Notes: a model not told the origin generated them from the letters alone. 64,000 bases of DNA from Glandiceps talaboti (GCF_964340395.1 NC_135570.1:14441322-14505321), one strand, 5' to 3'; counted from the first letter of the stretch, positions 11,356-25,844 are shown. Numbers and translations: made by a program.

Positions 11356-14300
11356 GCTTCATATTCCGTTGCTTCAGGAGAAATAGTATGTGGTGTGGCT
11401 TTCGAGAATGTCTAATCTTCATCCATCGTAAGAGGACTAACACTCGTAAGAAATGCATACCCCAAAAAGGACGACACCTCCTTGTAACGTAATGTCCCGT
11501 CCCCTGGCAAGGGGCGGGGGTATTTGTCAACCGCTGTCGTTCGTTTAGCCCTAAATACCTAACGATCAAATGTTCACACACCTGTATATAATATTATACG
11601 TGTTAGATTTACTGAAGTACGGGTGTAGTCGAGTACGTATTCTTATAAGTTCACAAATTGTTATTACAGTAACTGTATTCAGTACACGATTTGCTCGAAC
11701 TTATTCGAACTTTTCAGGAGGACTGCGTTATACTGTTTGCATTTAGTTTCAATGTATTGGTTTTGTGGTGTATTTACCGAATATTCCACAGTCAAGTTAA
11801 CAATCAGCATTGTTTGCGGTTTAAATACCTGATCAAACAGTCCGCGCTTCTGAAGTTGCTGATATAAATGACCAAAAAGAATAATTGTTCAGGAATATCC
11901 CAATTGAATGTTGATTTTGAATTGAGTAGCCCAAAACCGCAAATTGGTTGAGAGTGACCACATCTTCTGTGTAAGACCGTGAGAGGAGTGGCGTTTTGAC
12001 CACATGATATAACGTAACGTGTAAAGTATTTGCTCAATGTCTCAATGTTTATACATCCAGAAGCAGGCTACGTGTGACACAGAAATGAGCCGAATTGTGC
12101 TACAAACGGACACCCCTTTAAGGATCCCGATTGTTTGACATCCTTTAGTCGAACAGGTCTGTACTTGATATTTTGGGCGATTCCATTTCTCTTGGTGGAG
12201 TTGAGTGGTGAGAGAACGGCTGACCCATATTTCATCATATGAGCCATGTGGCTAGAAACCTCACGCATTTCAAAGAATTGTGATATTGATAACGTTGATT
12301 TTAACCAATCAAAACATGTCGGAACGATAGCCGAGTGCCATATATGGGTATCATCGGATGTCGGACCCAATCTTCGATTAGGACGGTATATCACTGAAAT
12401 GTGCGTGGGCGAAAACAATAAGTGTCCACCTACGCGAACCGGAAAGAAAACCCACTTAAAGAAAAGAGTTTGGTAAATGACAAGGCTGACTTCAACGGCG
12501 TGATTGTACCTGTCGGTAGCTTTTTAACAGCTTGGTGCGACCGAGCCGGCTGATATTAGACTATACTTAGCGACAGTGACAATCTCAACACACCATGGGA
12601 TCATACTATACAAATTTTCCAGCGAAATATTCGCATTTTCCGTATTTTTGTCAGTTTGGTAAGTATTTTGTAATAAATTGAATTTTTTTTTTTAACTTTT
12701 TCATAATTTTTATCGAGATTTATATTAATTTTCTTCCAAAGTTGTTGTCGTTCATTGTAGAAGAGAAAATGTCGAAGTAACGCATTTTTTAAAACCACCA
12801 AATATATCAACCTAAGCCCAGTACGTGTCGAGAGACGCGATGGATCGAAGCTGGACTAACACGGAACCTAAATGAGCCACTCTGCCACGACTAAGGCATA
12901 CCGAATGAATTCTTCAAAATGGCGTCGAATGCTTGCCAACGATCGACCATCTAACATACCAAAAACGCCATACTCTTTTACTTTTTTTAAATAGCTATTT
13001 TTACGTTTCCAAAGAAATATCAAATTTGACCCAGATCTACGAAATCGCAACCTCAGCATTTTTAAAGACCCTGGAAACATCGGTGAATAACAAAAAGCGA
13101 ATGAGTCACCCACTGAACGGAAGACCGCAACGGACCATACAAACCGTTAACACTTTTAAGTGACAGATCGGAACAGAACGCTCCGTGTTACTTCGCAGAT
13201 GATAACTCGTGGCAGTAAATATGCATCTGAGTTTGTTCTTGTGAGATTACAACCATGCAGAAAGGAAATCACTTAGACGAGCCGAGGCCCATGAGCACGA
13301 GTGGTAACGACGTGTTCGGTAGTACAACGCGTTTGTTACCTGTACTTTACTACTGTGTGGGGGAATCCCTTCGAAACCACAGTAGCACTCATCCCCAACA
13401 CGTGAGTTGTTCTGACAGTAACTACCTGGATTCTAATAACATTAATATTTCACACACAAACTAGATAAAATACCGTACCTCAACAATACAACAATACTAG
13501 CAACCAGCCAACCCAAAACTGTAAACCTTGCTACTACAGTTTCTCCCATAGATATTTCAATGTGTAGTCTGCCGGCGTCGTGTCTCAGTGTTACCTGTTA
13601 CGCACCTGAATCAATACTCTCATGAATGCTAAGCTTTGAAGTTCTCCCTCGCAACATCGTATAATGGGTACTATTCTCAAACTTCTCGGATAATTCTCGC
13701 TAGACTCAGTCGTTCTGTCTCCCTAGTTCAGATTGACTGATGTGTGTTCCATGCAACGACATATCTGTTAATTAAAACTGCATGTCTGTGAGTTACAGAT
13801 ATTAATAATCAAAAGTTTTCACGAAAAGGCCTCACTTGAAAACGACAGACCGAGCCCACCTATTAAGTGTTTGGCGTTCTTGCTGTAGAAACATTGCCTA
13901 CGGCCGATATCGCGATGACGTTATAAAGAGTACTGTATTAATTATGTAACATGGAGATGTAAATAAATATTCTGATAAACAAACTCGTGATGTAATGTTG
14001 TTATTTTAGGTGAACAGTGAAAGTGAGTCACTGATGATGCGATATTGTATGAAGTTGCGAAAGGAGTGTGAATAATTCGAATCATGTCGGCCATGTCACG
14101 TGACAGCAGCGTTGTTTGTGAATGGAGGTTTGAGATGGGAGTGTACCTGCTTCTTAAATTACTGTGTTTGTAGGCAGTGGTATAAAACCCCGTGTTGCTA
14201 TTCCTAGCGTTTTCTTTTCGATGTATGTCTAAACATGGGATGCTAGAAACATCGTAGCCTGCACCGGTACAGGTTTTGTAGCGTCCGTCCCTCCCCTACT

Positions 14301-15007
14301 GGCGAATACCAAGTGTTCCTTGGCAGTCCCTTTTCGGCTGCGGTTGCCAGGTCTCTCGTGTTCCATGGAGCGGTACACGATGGCCAATATCACGTATTAC
14401 CAACCTTTCTACCCATTCCGTATGTCCTGTCAAATATACTTTCTGTTATTCAGAAATCATATTTGGGTGTTCAAAATATGTTAATGTACTTTTTGATATT
14501 TAAGGATCGCCCCTGTAATTATCGTGGATGTTTTAAAAAAGAGACAAAGGCCATTGAAGATATATCAAGCTAACAGACACGACGACATCTTTCGTGGGCT
14601 GCACTTTTATGAAAACAAATCCTTCAAACGAATTGGTTCATTTCTACGATATGGGTTTATTGAAATACCATAATTTATTAGGAAACGGTGTCTTGTAGAG
14701 TCGAATTTGAAAAATATGTACACAAAGACGGCGGTATTCATTTATTTGAGTTTTTAACTTAAACGTACTACGGGAGGAGTAGAGGGGGAAAAATGGCGAC
14801 CAAACACACGGAATTGCAACCTATATGAGTATGAGAGGTCACAGAAGGACACTGCAAACACACAGTTGTCTTGGCGTTGTCTTGGTAATCATTCATAAAT
14901 GAAAACCGCCATTTTGTGTGCATTATTTTACAAAACTATAAAAAAAATTACAGGACTATTTTATATTTGTGTGTTCTCTAGAACTGGTATCGTCTGTGCC
15001 TGGCTTC

Positions 15008-15497
15008 ATGACAACACAAAGTTCACCAAAATCTACGGAAAGACTCCGTATGCGCCCATGGCTGGAGCAGCGGCTACAAGACGGTGGTACTCCGGGGCTT
15101 GAATGGATGGATAGAGAGAAAAGTACATTCCGGATATCCTGGAAGCATGCAGCAAGGCATGGATGGGATAAGGACAAAGATGCATGCTTATTTATGGACT
15201 GGGCCATACATACTAGTAAGTTATAGAGCGAAGGGTAAACAGGAAAATATACTAATCCTCATATAGTTCGCTACCGGTTGTCTTTTTAGTAGCACATGTT
15301 TCCATTATTATTTTATCTTATTTTTTCCTTTCATTTAGTCACAAAAATTCATTTAGTAAGGCTGATTTGATGATGAGGTTTCAAATGTATTCTTCACGGA
15401 AACAGTAGCATGTCTGCACCGACATTTTGTCACCATCACCTTTGACTGAACTTACTGTTTGCATGTCTTGGTGACGTGATATATCAGAAATACCATT

Positions 15498-15541
<44 letters not shown>

Positions 15542-18500
15542 CGACGACAACAACAACGACGACAACGACGACGACGACAACTGTAAAACTTCCGTTAAAG
15601 GAAGGTTAAAATAATGAAAAGGGGGTATACATTCGAACAGTTGGAAATAAAGTATTTGCATGTACATACTGCTATAGGCCTAATCTACATGCAAATAATT
15701 ATATTTTCAAATTTAAATGCGGACAATTTTGTTCCAAAGTTTGCACGTATATAAGTCGTATGTTATCCACAGTTTTGTGTAAAAATGGCAACAACAGCCT
15801 CTTTATATTAAATTCACTGGATCAGGTCGTATCCATGCAAAAGACAGCCGTTGTCAAAGTCTGTCATGGCGTTCTCAGGACCAACTAGGACAGAGAAATT
15901 TGGTATATCATGTAGGACATATACCATGAGTAGACGGGAAAATCAGTAGTTTGCAATTTGTAACAGCAAACCCCAATTTACCAGGGGAAAAATAAGAACA
16001 TTGGTGACGAATTGGAAAGTACAGCTGGTTTCTTAGCCCCTGGAAGTAATCTCATAAACAGACAGGAATGGAATGTTAAAAAAAATAAAAATATTTTTTC
16101 CAGTTCAGCGTCGAGCGTTGGACGATTTGTGAAAAGGAATCCAAGCATCGCGAACCCGCCTCCGCAAATGTTTGAAGTATATCCCACGCCATCTTGTGAC
16201 TATGATGTAACCAGTCCCGATCCGAGTCCACTTTATATTATTGTATATATTCTCACGCAAACAAGTGACACTTTAGTCGTGTTTGCTGTGATGCAAACGT
16301 TTAGGACGTTTTCAATTAAGTCGTAGCGACTACGGAACCCGACTAGGAAAACCCACGCTGTCACCGATATATAATCGCGCTTGTTCGAGAAAAGGGTTTG
16401 TGCTGCAGAGCAAACACGATTTCTGAAGTCATAAATGCCAACCTCTAACGGCGGAAAATCCACGTCATTTCCAAGTCAATTCAAGAGAGTTATGTTTCTC
16501 ATCATTTTCTCCTTATACAGGCAAGTTCGACCCGAGCAAAGGTGATAAACCCCGTCCGAAAACATGGAAGGCCAATTTCCGATGTGCTCTGAATTCTCTA
16601 CCAGACATTCAAGAACTTCCCAAAATGAGCAACCGTAGAGGAAACGACGCGTTTAAAGTTTACAAATTACTGCCCAGAAGACAGACAGAAAGGAAGAGGA
16701 AATGTAAGTATCGTATGCCAATGGGGACAAATTGACTCCAGGGAAAATGCATCTGATAGCATTATTTATTTGTGATCGCGATTTAAGTTATATATGATCT
16801 CAGACCCAATATACTATATATACTGTGGTCTAAGGTTTTATGACTTTAAATCAACAGGTACTCACAACTGGTAACACCTATTTTTCATTTTTTCGTATCT
16901 CAAATAATCAATGAAACAGGATACTTCATCAAGGAGAAACTGATTGGTTTAGTTATAAAGTATATATACGAAAGCCTGTGTAATTGAAGGAGGGAGCAAC
17001 TAAGGACCCAGTAGCGATGTACTGTGCCCGCAAGCTCCAAAAGCTAGAGCTCACTAATATATTTTGAACTTGATAACGTTGGCCCCCAAAAGACCAGAGA
17101 CAATGTATTTAATCAAAAACTACTGCCCAAGACTACTGCCCAAGTCAGAAATTAATCGAGGACGCAGGGCTTCCAGGGTTCATTTTTTTTTATAAAAGAA
17201 TATGCAGAGGCGTGGGCATTCCGTCGTTTCGACGTAAACCAAAAAAAATTATCGGAATAAATGGACTGCGTGGGTGAGTGGTCATCTAGGGGGGTATACT
17301 TTTCAAATCTTTGCAAACGTATAATCAGTTGAAAATTGACTCGTCGTGATCTGTGGGAAACTGAGAGGCGTTCATTAAAGGGAAAACCCCCAAAGAACCC
17401 CCAAAGAAGTAAAATTGAAAGTGGACAGACAGATCGTCGTGATCAACTGTAACCAAGACAAGTTTAGAAAAAAAAGTTAGTAAGGTATGCAACATGTAGC
17501 CGTTTCTGTACGCCTTGTGATTGGCCATGGCAGATATTTCGTTTCTGTTATAAGTCGTCATCCTTTTAATTTAGAATTTCATTTTCTGCGAACCTTTTAC
17601 TGGTATTGAGATTATCAGACCCGTGAAAATGTTGTCTGGGCCCTTCTCCTGTCCCGACATTACGAGACTTGTGTCAACAGACAACTACCTGGTGTTAGAA
17701 TCACAAGGTTTGGGTATGGCATTTTGCCTGTTCACATAAATTAGGCGTTAAAAAATTGTGTGGTTCCGATTACATTCAATTTTAAAACAGGTGGGGTAGG
17801 TAGATTTTTTATTTTATTGTATTGTATGTTTTTTTCATGTGTGAGTGTCTAGTTCAGGTTTTCCATTGCTTTCCATATGGTCTCTGTGTTATAGGTTTCT
17901 TCTCATCAGGAAATTGGTTACAATAGTTATATATTTTTTTAAGTTGATGTCAGTTTCCGCACCCACTATTTCTTGCGAGACTTCACGATTTTCGTCTCTG
18001 TCTTATTGGTTTCTTCTCATCAGATGTACAACCATTACAGATTGGAAGAATAGTTTTATATTGTCTTTTTAAGTTGATGTTAGTTTCCGCACCCACTATT
18101 TCTTGCGAGAATTCACGATTTTCGCGATTTTATCATTATTTTTCTCGAATACGTAAGAAAAAGTTTACGGTCGGCGTGAAAAACTAGGTGGGGTCGGGTA
18201 ATCGGAACCAAACAACTTTTTTATTTGGCCTTAGAGAAGTTTCACCAAACTTTGTTTTAAACTTGTGAGCTTGTCAATGATCAGAACGTAACGCAATCCT
18301 TTTAGAATGTGTATGAACTTCGTGACGTCACCAACGTTGAAATCTACATACACATTGATTTCATAAAAAAAGTTGAATGTAAAATGTAATACTAATTTAT
18401 TACAAGTCATGTATATCTCTTAAGTCGGGTCCGATAGCGTTGTTTGATAGTTTACGGAAGAGGCGATTAAATTCAAGTTTTGATTGAGATATTTTTCGTT

Positions 18501-20569
18501 CTGGTAGTCTTTCAAAAACATACTTCAGACAGGTTTACTACTGTTATTAAAAATTAACGATTTTAATTATAACGCAATCAAGTGATTTCATGAGCTGATC
18601 TTCTAAATTGAAATGTTTTAATTTATCCTACAAACACGTTGATGTGGAGTTTTGCTGTCTCAACTTAAGGTAAAAAAATCGATCTCAAGGCGCCTCTTTT
18701 CCTAAGTGAAACGTACACATTGGAAACATACACATTGAAATATACACATTGAAATATACACACCGTGAAATATACACACGGTGAAAATATACATAATGAA
18801 ACATACACATTGAAATATACACACGGTGAAACATACACATTGAAATATACACATTGAAAACATACACATTGAAATATACACACTGAAATATACACATAGA
18901 GAACAAAAAAAACCCAGTTTAGTAGAGCAGAAGAATAGAAACCTGATCATTATGGTTGTTTTGTGGACATAATTTATAAATCGTTACATTGATTGATGAT
19001 TTTTCTTTTGCAGTGGGAAGCCAAACCAAATACAGGAGGAGTTCTACCAGAATCAATGAAAGGGCAAATCAAAATTTAAAAACCAACAAACAGAAAGAGA
19101 ACTCAATTGATCATGTAAGTGACATCGTCCCAACTCCGAAATAGATCATATTTCTAGACATTTATCATTTAGTGTTTATCATGTCGAAAAAGCTTTGTTT
19201 TGAAATGGACATGATATGTAGTACCTATTTCTGTCTGTTGCCGATATGTCCATCATAAAGGCTTCTTGATGTATAATCAAATCTGACTGATCTAATTTTC
19301 GGAACAAAATTGATTATTATTAATTTCTGTATTTCATACAGCAACTCAATAACAAAGCGTACAATGTACATTGATACAAAGTAAATGTATTTTAGATTCT
19401 ACCGTGATATAAAATCCTGTAATGTTTTGGAAGGCATATCCTAACAAAGAAATGGGAATTGCATAGACTGACTCGGGCGTAACTCCGAGTGTATTGACCG
19501 AGCGCCGAGGAACCTATCATATTACCGTTCATTTATTACGTTGAAGATTCAAACATGAGGCACAATTTAAAAAAAAAAAATTCATTTCATGACTTCTGAA
19601 AATAGGGTGTGTAGGTCAGAATGTTATTCTTTAAAATTTGAAAATGTTGTTTTTGAGAAATTGCTTCGACCCTAAGACAAGATACTCGTTGGTCACAATA
19701 ATGAAGACAGTGAATATATGTGAAGTTTACGAACGCAATGTGTAGACTGTGATGTATAAAATCAACATGCAGTCTTGAAAGATAATGGAATGTGATTTTT
19801 TTTACATACAAATGACCAAAGATACTTGGCAAGAACATTTACATGGAATAGAAGAAAATTCTCATCATTTTTACCTGTTTGAATGTAAAAAAACTTGTCG
19901 GGGGTTGGCGGCTAAACTAGGGTAGGTCCCTGTCGGGTTATCGGAAAGTTGACTTATTTTGTATAACTTCTTTTAAGTTTGTCAAGACGAATCTAGCGAA
20001 AACACATCCAATCTAGTTCTGTGTGCCTGTTTTAGACTCCCAGAGAAGTTATCTTTCACCCTCTTCATAGCATAGCACTCTTCGTTGGGATGATCTAGGC
20101 AACGTGGGTGTGAGACGATGATCTAAGCCAAATATTTCTACACAACTCCTAACAACGTCTCACTCCACAACGTTAAGGCGTAAAAAAAAAGTTGTGTGGT
20201 TCCGATTACATTCGATTTTAGAATAGGTGGGGTAGGTAGATTTTATATATTTTTTTTTTCATATGTGAGTGTCTAGATCAGGTAGTTATGTTTTCCGTTG
20301 TTTTCCATATGGTATCTGTGTTATTGGTTTCTCATCAGATGTACAGCCATTACAGATTGGAAGACCAGTTTTATATTGTCTTTTTTAATTGATGTCAGTT
20401 TCCGCATCCACTATTTCTTGCGAGACTTCACAATTTTCGCGATTTTCTTTTTTTTCTCGAATCTGTAAAAAAAAAATTAGGATCGGCAGTGAAAAACTAG
20501 GTGGGGTCGGGTAACTGGAACCAAACAACTTTTTTTTTATTTGACCTTACCACACAACCCCCCCCCCCC

Positions 20570-20613
<44 letters not shown>

Positions 20614-23600
20614 GACTTAGTAAATTTTAATTGTGCAATATTATTTTGCTGTAGTGTTCACGGATAAGGACGAGATCAGTGTCACGAGAAGCCAACAGGA
20701 AAGACAGTTACACGCCAAAGGAAGAAATTCAGAAGAATGATAGTTACACAGACAGTACAGAAGTTAAATTAGAAATTGGTAAGTATATGTAGCGTAGGCG
20801 TTTTTGGGTAACTGAAAACGAAAAGGGAGAATTTCGTACTGTAACTTTGATATCCAGAACGCGTCTTTCTGAGTCGACATGTGGCTGTATCCGGAATCAA
20901 AAGGATTTTAAACTGCATTCTAAATCGGTACAATAAAGGTAACGAACATCGAGAAATGTCGGGAAAACGACAACTGAGGAAAACTTGATTCCTTGCCATT
21001 CCATAGCACTCGTCCGCACAGAGCTACGTGTTGTCGATTTCTTAATCACATCTCGTAAAAAATATTCCATTTCAACTCAGACCAGCAAATACATTTTTTT
21101 GGGGGGGGGGGGGCGGCGGCTGAGCTTTACAAAATTGTAATTTTGAAAGGGTTAAGTTAATTTAATTTCTATATTTCATCTTTATCTTTACGTTAGTAGA
21201 TAGAGCTGTGAAATTTATAGGTTGCCAATTTTTGAATGTTCGCATTTTTTCTGTATATCGAAATCCGGAAATTGTTACACGATAAATTGTAATAGTCAAC
21301 ACGATAGTCCACTATTTCGTGTATGGCCAAACAATTACTGAACGACACTGCGAAAAGACATTTTGGATCAAAAACCTTCAAATACTTTGTACTATTTCGA
21401 GAATATTCGCAACTTAAAACGTCCATGACCATGCTAATGTTGAGACAATTAGACGAATTTCTCATTACACGATAAATGGCAATAGTCAACACGATAGTCC
21501 AATATTTCGTATACGGCCAAACAAGTACTTGAACGACACTGCGAAAAGACATTTTGGATCAAAAACCTCTAAATAATTTGTACTATTTCGAGAATATTCG
21601 CAACTTAAAACGTCCACGACCATGCCAATGTTGAGACAATTAGACGAATTTCCAAGTCTAAATCAGTCTCTTCCATTCAATACTTTAGTTGATATTTATG
21701 AAAAATACGTCATGTGAAAATTAGACCGACAAAAGCCCACAAGAAATAATTTCAAAATTTGTCAGTGTATAATTATATTTTATCGGAGCACATGATAAAG
21801 CAATTACTGTGGGTGAAACACGTGTTTATAAATGCATTCCCTTGATGTGAATATGACTGACTAGTGTGACGTCAAACATTCTTTAGTTTAATAAAGTTAT
21901 CACTTTGGTGACGTCACAGGCACACCTTCGGATAACGTCTGTTTTATCAACTAATTTAGTCAAACGCTGTGGATATTCTTTACGGGCGATTTGCAACACT
22001 AGAATGCTACGGCCAAATAGTAAGTCCAACTGTAGACTTCGTCAACGAACATACATATTTTCGGAACAAGTCCGAAAATGTTATCATGAAATAGCGAATC
22101 ATTAGGAGGGCGGGGAAAAATATATTAAGGGTTCTTAGTTATGATAATAGTGCATGGAGTAGATTTTATAATATGTTCACATTTTTTACGGGGAGAGATA
22201 AAAAAAAGCGTGATGGCGCGCGCTAACTCAAGAGTTACGCATAGTCTGAAAAGAAAAATGCAGTCTTTTTTTAGGCTGTGCATTTAGTTGAGACATTTCG
22301 TGTCAGAACATGAATATGCGTGGAGAAAATGTAAAAGTGTAAACATCGTTGAATCAAAAGAAAATTAACATTTCGAAGTAATTAGGGTTGTGTAATTTAT
22401 TGCATTACATACACCCCACAGCTGTTACTACGTTAATTGAATATTAACCAACGCCCCCTCCCTTTGGAATCCATACACCCCCACAACTGACCAAATATGG
22501 TAGTGGTCAGACGTAGAAACAAGCACAAACCATTGTGTTTGTGTGGGTAGCACAACGTAATAATGGAATATACTATTACTAAAGGGTTGTGAGGTAAACA
22601 AAATGAAAGCATTGAATTCCTTGAAGCAAATGAAGGCGTGAGTTTTTTGTTCCTTTCTGTTGTAAAAAAACAAACAAATAAAAGACAAAATTTTGTGTTC
22701 TTTGTTCAAATGCAACAGGTTGGAACATTCTCAAAAATATAACAAAGAGAAAGGAAAAGGGGGAAAAGGGGGAAAAGAAGAGAGAAAAAGTACAAGTTTG
22801 AATTTCGGTTTCAAATCTATACAGGCTTTCATAGGAGACTGTCAACTTTGTTCAAAACTTTGAAAAAAAGTGATTGCTATAGTAAGGGATTTCAAATTAC
22901 ATGAAATGAATTTAAATAAATTTAGAATAGAAGATAACATGAGTGATGAGTTTTTCTTCTTCACTTTTTTTCAGATCCAGACGATGGTAAAACATGCATT
23001 ACATACAATACACACACTAGTATTTACCCAACACCACCACAGTCAGCTAATTGTTGCGACTCACCCATAGATTCAGCCAGTTATCGACACTCACCTACAA
23101 ATACAATCAGTGGATTCGCTCCTCCATCCATCCCTGCACCAATTATGTCTACATTACCGCTCACCATGGCAACATCATCTCCATCATCAGAAGTCGAAAC
23201 AAAAAACTTAGATAATACATTTGATGACCAAAGTATGCATATTGATGATGGTAAGTACAAATACATTTGAAAAAAAAAATATAAAAAATTCAATATGTAT
23301 TTTCTCATAATACTGTCTTCACAAAATGATACAATTCTAACCAAATATTGCACATTACTGGGACAAGCCATTATCCAAGCAGGTTGACTTGTTATCAAAG
23401 AGTACCAATATTTACACATGTGATGATGGGCTCTTACATAACACAAGTAAACAGCTGTAAAACCTCTATTCGGCCGTCTGCATGGACTGCAATTGAGGCA
23501 AACCTTATCTCCGTCTTATATCAGTTGTTATCAATTTATTAGGCTATCATAAGTAACTCTACAAACAGCTTTAGAGATGCAAACAACTTTTATGACACCC

Positions 23601-25459
23601 ATTTTCGCCAGGCAAGCCCGCGGGTTTGTTGCACTTGGGACCGCTAATGCCTTGTGAATGTCATGAAAAGGACTTAGCCCCCTCTCCTTTAGTGAGTTGC
23701 CAAATTTTGTCAAACCTAATACTAATAATTCTGAATTTAAATACTGAAAATTCTATCTGCATTTACTCATATTACGTAACAATTATACATTGCAATGTGG
23801 CAATACTGCATGACTCTATCTTGATTACAGTATGGACATACCAAAGTTTTGGTCTCTGACACCTCAAGTGTTTGGGCTTAAAATGTTGGGCTTTTTGTGA
23901 CTTACACTTCCACATATTACAATTTTTTTAGTCAGGCCAATTTCATAATTTTTAATTTTTTTCTGTGAATTATTATTCCTCTATAGATGGAAGCAGTAGC
24001 ACGAGTAGTGTCCCTACAGATGAAGAACTTGTTGAGGTAAGGTTATTCTGTCAACGGAATTATCTTTTCTATATTTTAATTTCCAAAATGATGACTTCAA
24101 GTTCAAAAAAAAGAGAGAGAAATATGCTTATGTTTTATTTGTAGAATCAATTTTTGGATAATATTAGTGAATGTTGAGTTTTTTCTGTTTTTATTTTGCT
24201 TTGATTTTAGAGGAATTGATCCCACTTTATGAAAGGGTGTGGCAAATTACTTCCAGTATAATGGTGCATTCTGAGAAGGAAATGAAATGAAAGTTGTGTT
24301 GTAGCAAATTTTCTGACATTCAGAAATACAAATATTACAAACTTGCACTTTTTGAAGATTTTCATGTATGTGATCTATAAAATGATACATTTTTAGAGGG
24401 TCATGATTTTATAACCAATATTTTTGTCTGTAATAATTCACAGATGGTACACGAGATGAGAAATGAAAGTGCGCCGAACTCACCATCTGGTGGTATGTGT
24501 CATGAACTCCTGACAGAACTTAAGCCAGATGACACCACTTGGACGCCGAGTACAGATGGGACTAAATTTTATCTTAAAAACGAAACGGGTTCTATGGTGA
24601 CTGTCAGCTCCCTATTGGACACATCAAGTGAGTCATATACAACTAATTGTACATATATTAAGTTGAAATTCTTTCAGTAATTTGATATTTCAAGTGATCT
24701 GAACTGTTCTGTGATTTTTGCCCCATGTGATCCCTGTAACACAGCTACTACAAGACTGTTCGCAAAAAAAAGTATTGCATAGAAATATTTTTCAACAAAC
24801 AAACAAACAAACAAATAAGCCAACCAACCAATCCACCAACCAACCAATCGACCAAGCAACCAACCAAGCAACCAAGCAACCAAGCAACCAATCAACCAAC
24901 CAATCAATCCATAATTAAAAGTGACATAATGAAATTTCTAAAAACAAAATGGGAACATTATTTGCATATCATTTGCATGCAGGTATGCAATAATGTTTTC
25001 GGTATTGCATCGTGGTGCAAATACCACTAGTATGTGCACGCACACCGGTGCAAGTAATCTCTGGTACATATGTATTAATAATAGCTTTTGCTTGTAAGCC
25101 AACAAGCTAAACAGTGTAGACACAACTCTACCAATAAATGATTGCACATTTTCGATTTTGTAAAATAAATAATAATGCAAAATGTGTTCATTTCCACTTA
25201 CTGTCAATGTTTATGTTGATTTCTAGATGTTCTGACGACCCTTGACACCACTGCTGCTGCACTCCAACTCACGGAGTCTTGGATTGAGCAGATTGGAAGT
25301 AACCAAGAAGTCACAATTGAAACAGAAGAACTTCCCATACTTACTGAAATACCTAGGCCGACGTACATCAAAGAACCAGGTATTGGATATTTTCTGGAAG
25401 AGCAGCCGAAAAACTACTTTGCCCATTTTACAAATATTCACGATTATTGTGATGTGTAA
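15008..25459 (+). CDS. Interferon regulatory factor, IRF1/IRF2-like (8 coding exons)
   Basis: Sequence-specific transcription factor of the IRF family, acting in the nucleus on GAAA-type elements. Coding exons: 15008-15215, 16521-16703, 19014-19114, 20655-20778, 22975-23250, 23987-24036, 24444-24627, 25227-25459. All introns are GT..AG and the frame is continuous, giving 452 aa. The IRF DNA-binding domain spans about residues 12-125, with tryptophans at 18, 33, 45, 53, 65 and 85; blocks [22 protein letters not shown] and [17 protein letters not shown] are nearly those of vertebrate IRF1/2, and the recognition-helix residues (RC..NS) are kept. A basic stretch, RRQTERKRK, follows and may be a nuclear localisation signal. 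The rest is Ser/Thr/Pro- and acid-rich; I see no IRF-association domain (IAD) of the IRF3-9 type, as expected for the IRF1/2 group. The start is the ATG at 15008, 14 residues before the domain; the exon begins at the acceptor at 14981/14982, so an upstream non-coding exon is expected but not located. The last exon could also splice at a weak GT after codon GAA CCA. Domain assignment is certain; small downstream exons less so. Confidence 0.93.
15496..15583. repeat. (CAA)n/(CGA)n microsatellite in the first mapped IRF intron
   Basis: About 16 CAA units pass into mixed CAA/CGA triplets. Confidence 0.95.
17742..18233. mobile_element. MITE with GTGGTTCCGATTAC ends (copy 1, IRF intron)
   Basis: The left end TTAGGCGTTAAAAAATTGTG with TGGTTCCGATTACA is mirrored by the right end GGTAATCGGAACC...TTTTATTTGGCCTTA. 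The element carries an internal duplication of about 150 bases (TTTCTTCTCATCAG and TTTCCGCACCCACTATTTCT each occur twice). Related copies: 20173-20549, and fragments at 33291-33360 and 39060-39183. Confidence 0.85.
18716..18899. repeat. Minisatellite of ACATACACATTGAA / ATATACACAC type
   Basis: About 15 irregular units of 11-14 bases in the IRF intron just before the exon at 19014. Confidence 0.92.
20173..20549. mobile_element. MITE with GTGGTTCCGATTAC ends (copy 2, IRF intron)
   Basis: Starts TTAAGGCG...GTTGTGTGGTTCCGATTAC and ends GGGTAACTGGAACC...ATTTGACCTTA. Internal sequence matches copy 1 but lacks its internal duplication. Confidence 0.85.
20558..20611. repeat. C-run followed by a 40-base A-run
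   Basis: Ten C bases and then about 40 A bases directly follow the MITE. Such runs are prone to assembly error. Confidence 0.9.
21262..21652. repeat. Tandem duplication of about 195 bases
   Basis: Two neighbouring copies run from ATTACACGATAAAT to GACAATTAGACGAATTT, about 95% alike by eye. They lie in the IRF intron between the exons at 20655 and 22975. Confidence 0.9.
24796..24912. repeat. AACA/ACCA tetranucleotide-type repeat
   Basis: Irregular AAAC, CCAA and CAAC units in the last IRF intron. Confidence 0.9.
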
Positions 25460-25464
25460 AGAAG

Positions 25465-25470
25465 AATAAA
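25465..25470 (+). terminator. Candidate polyadenylation signal of the IRF gene
   Basis: AATAAA lies five bases after the IRF stop codon. It would give a very short 3' UTR, so a more distal site further into the repeat-rich flank is also possible. Confidence 0.4.
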
Positions 25471-25844
25471 AACAGAGATTGCATTCTACACATTTCTTTA
25501 TAAATATACACAATTGTACATAAATTGACAAGATTATTGTCTCCCCTCTTTTCCCTTTTAAGGGTGGAGTCCTGAATTTGAGGTCTTTTTAGTATTTAGT
25601 TTTATAAAAAAAGTTACCCCAACTTTTTATCCTAAGCATACATACTTGTTGAAGGTTACCTGGAAAATGTTTGTTATTTGGACAATTTGAATACAATTTT
25701 TGGTGACATAATTTCTTTGCTCTAAAAAATTGTCTCATTGAGATATTTCTATTGGTGACTAATAATGACACAATTTGCTTGCTTTAGTAAATAAACAAAA
25801 GTGGTCAGTTTAGTGAAATTAGTTGACATGACAAAAAACACCAA

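Noticed and set aside
12068-12418. 116-codon minus-strand ORF
   Set aside because: No recognisable motif, no splice or promoter context, and an overlapping plus-strand ORF of similar quality; could be a decayed element.
14005-14040. GAAAGTGAGTCA as an IRF/AP-1 composite site autoregulating the IRF gene
   Set aside because: Contains only an imperfect IRF core, and the IRF transcription start is not located, so its position has no meaning yet.
16012-16326. 104-codon plus-strand ORF in the first mapped IRF intron
   Set aside because: Lies between the two DNA-binding-domain exons, and the domain is continuous without it.
18665-18950. Three overlapping minus-strand Cys/Phe/Tyr-rich ORFs
   Set aside because: Products of the ACATACACATTGAA minisatellite inside an IRF intron.
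23081-23446. 121-codon minus-strand ORF
   Set aside because: Antisense shadow of the IRF exon at 22975-23250.
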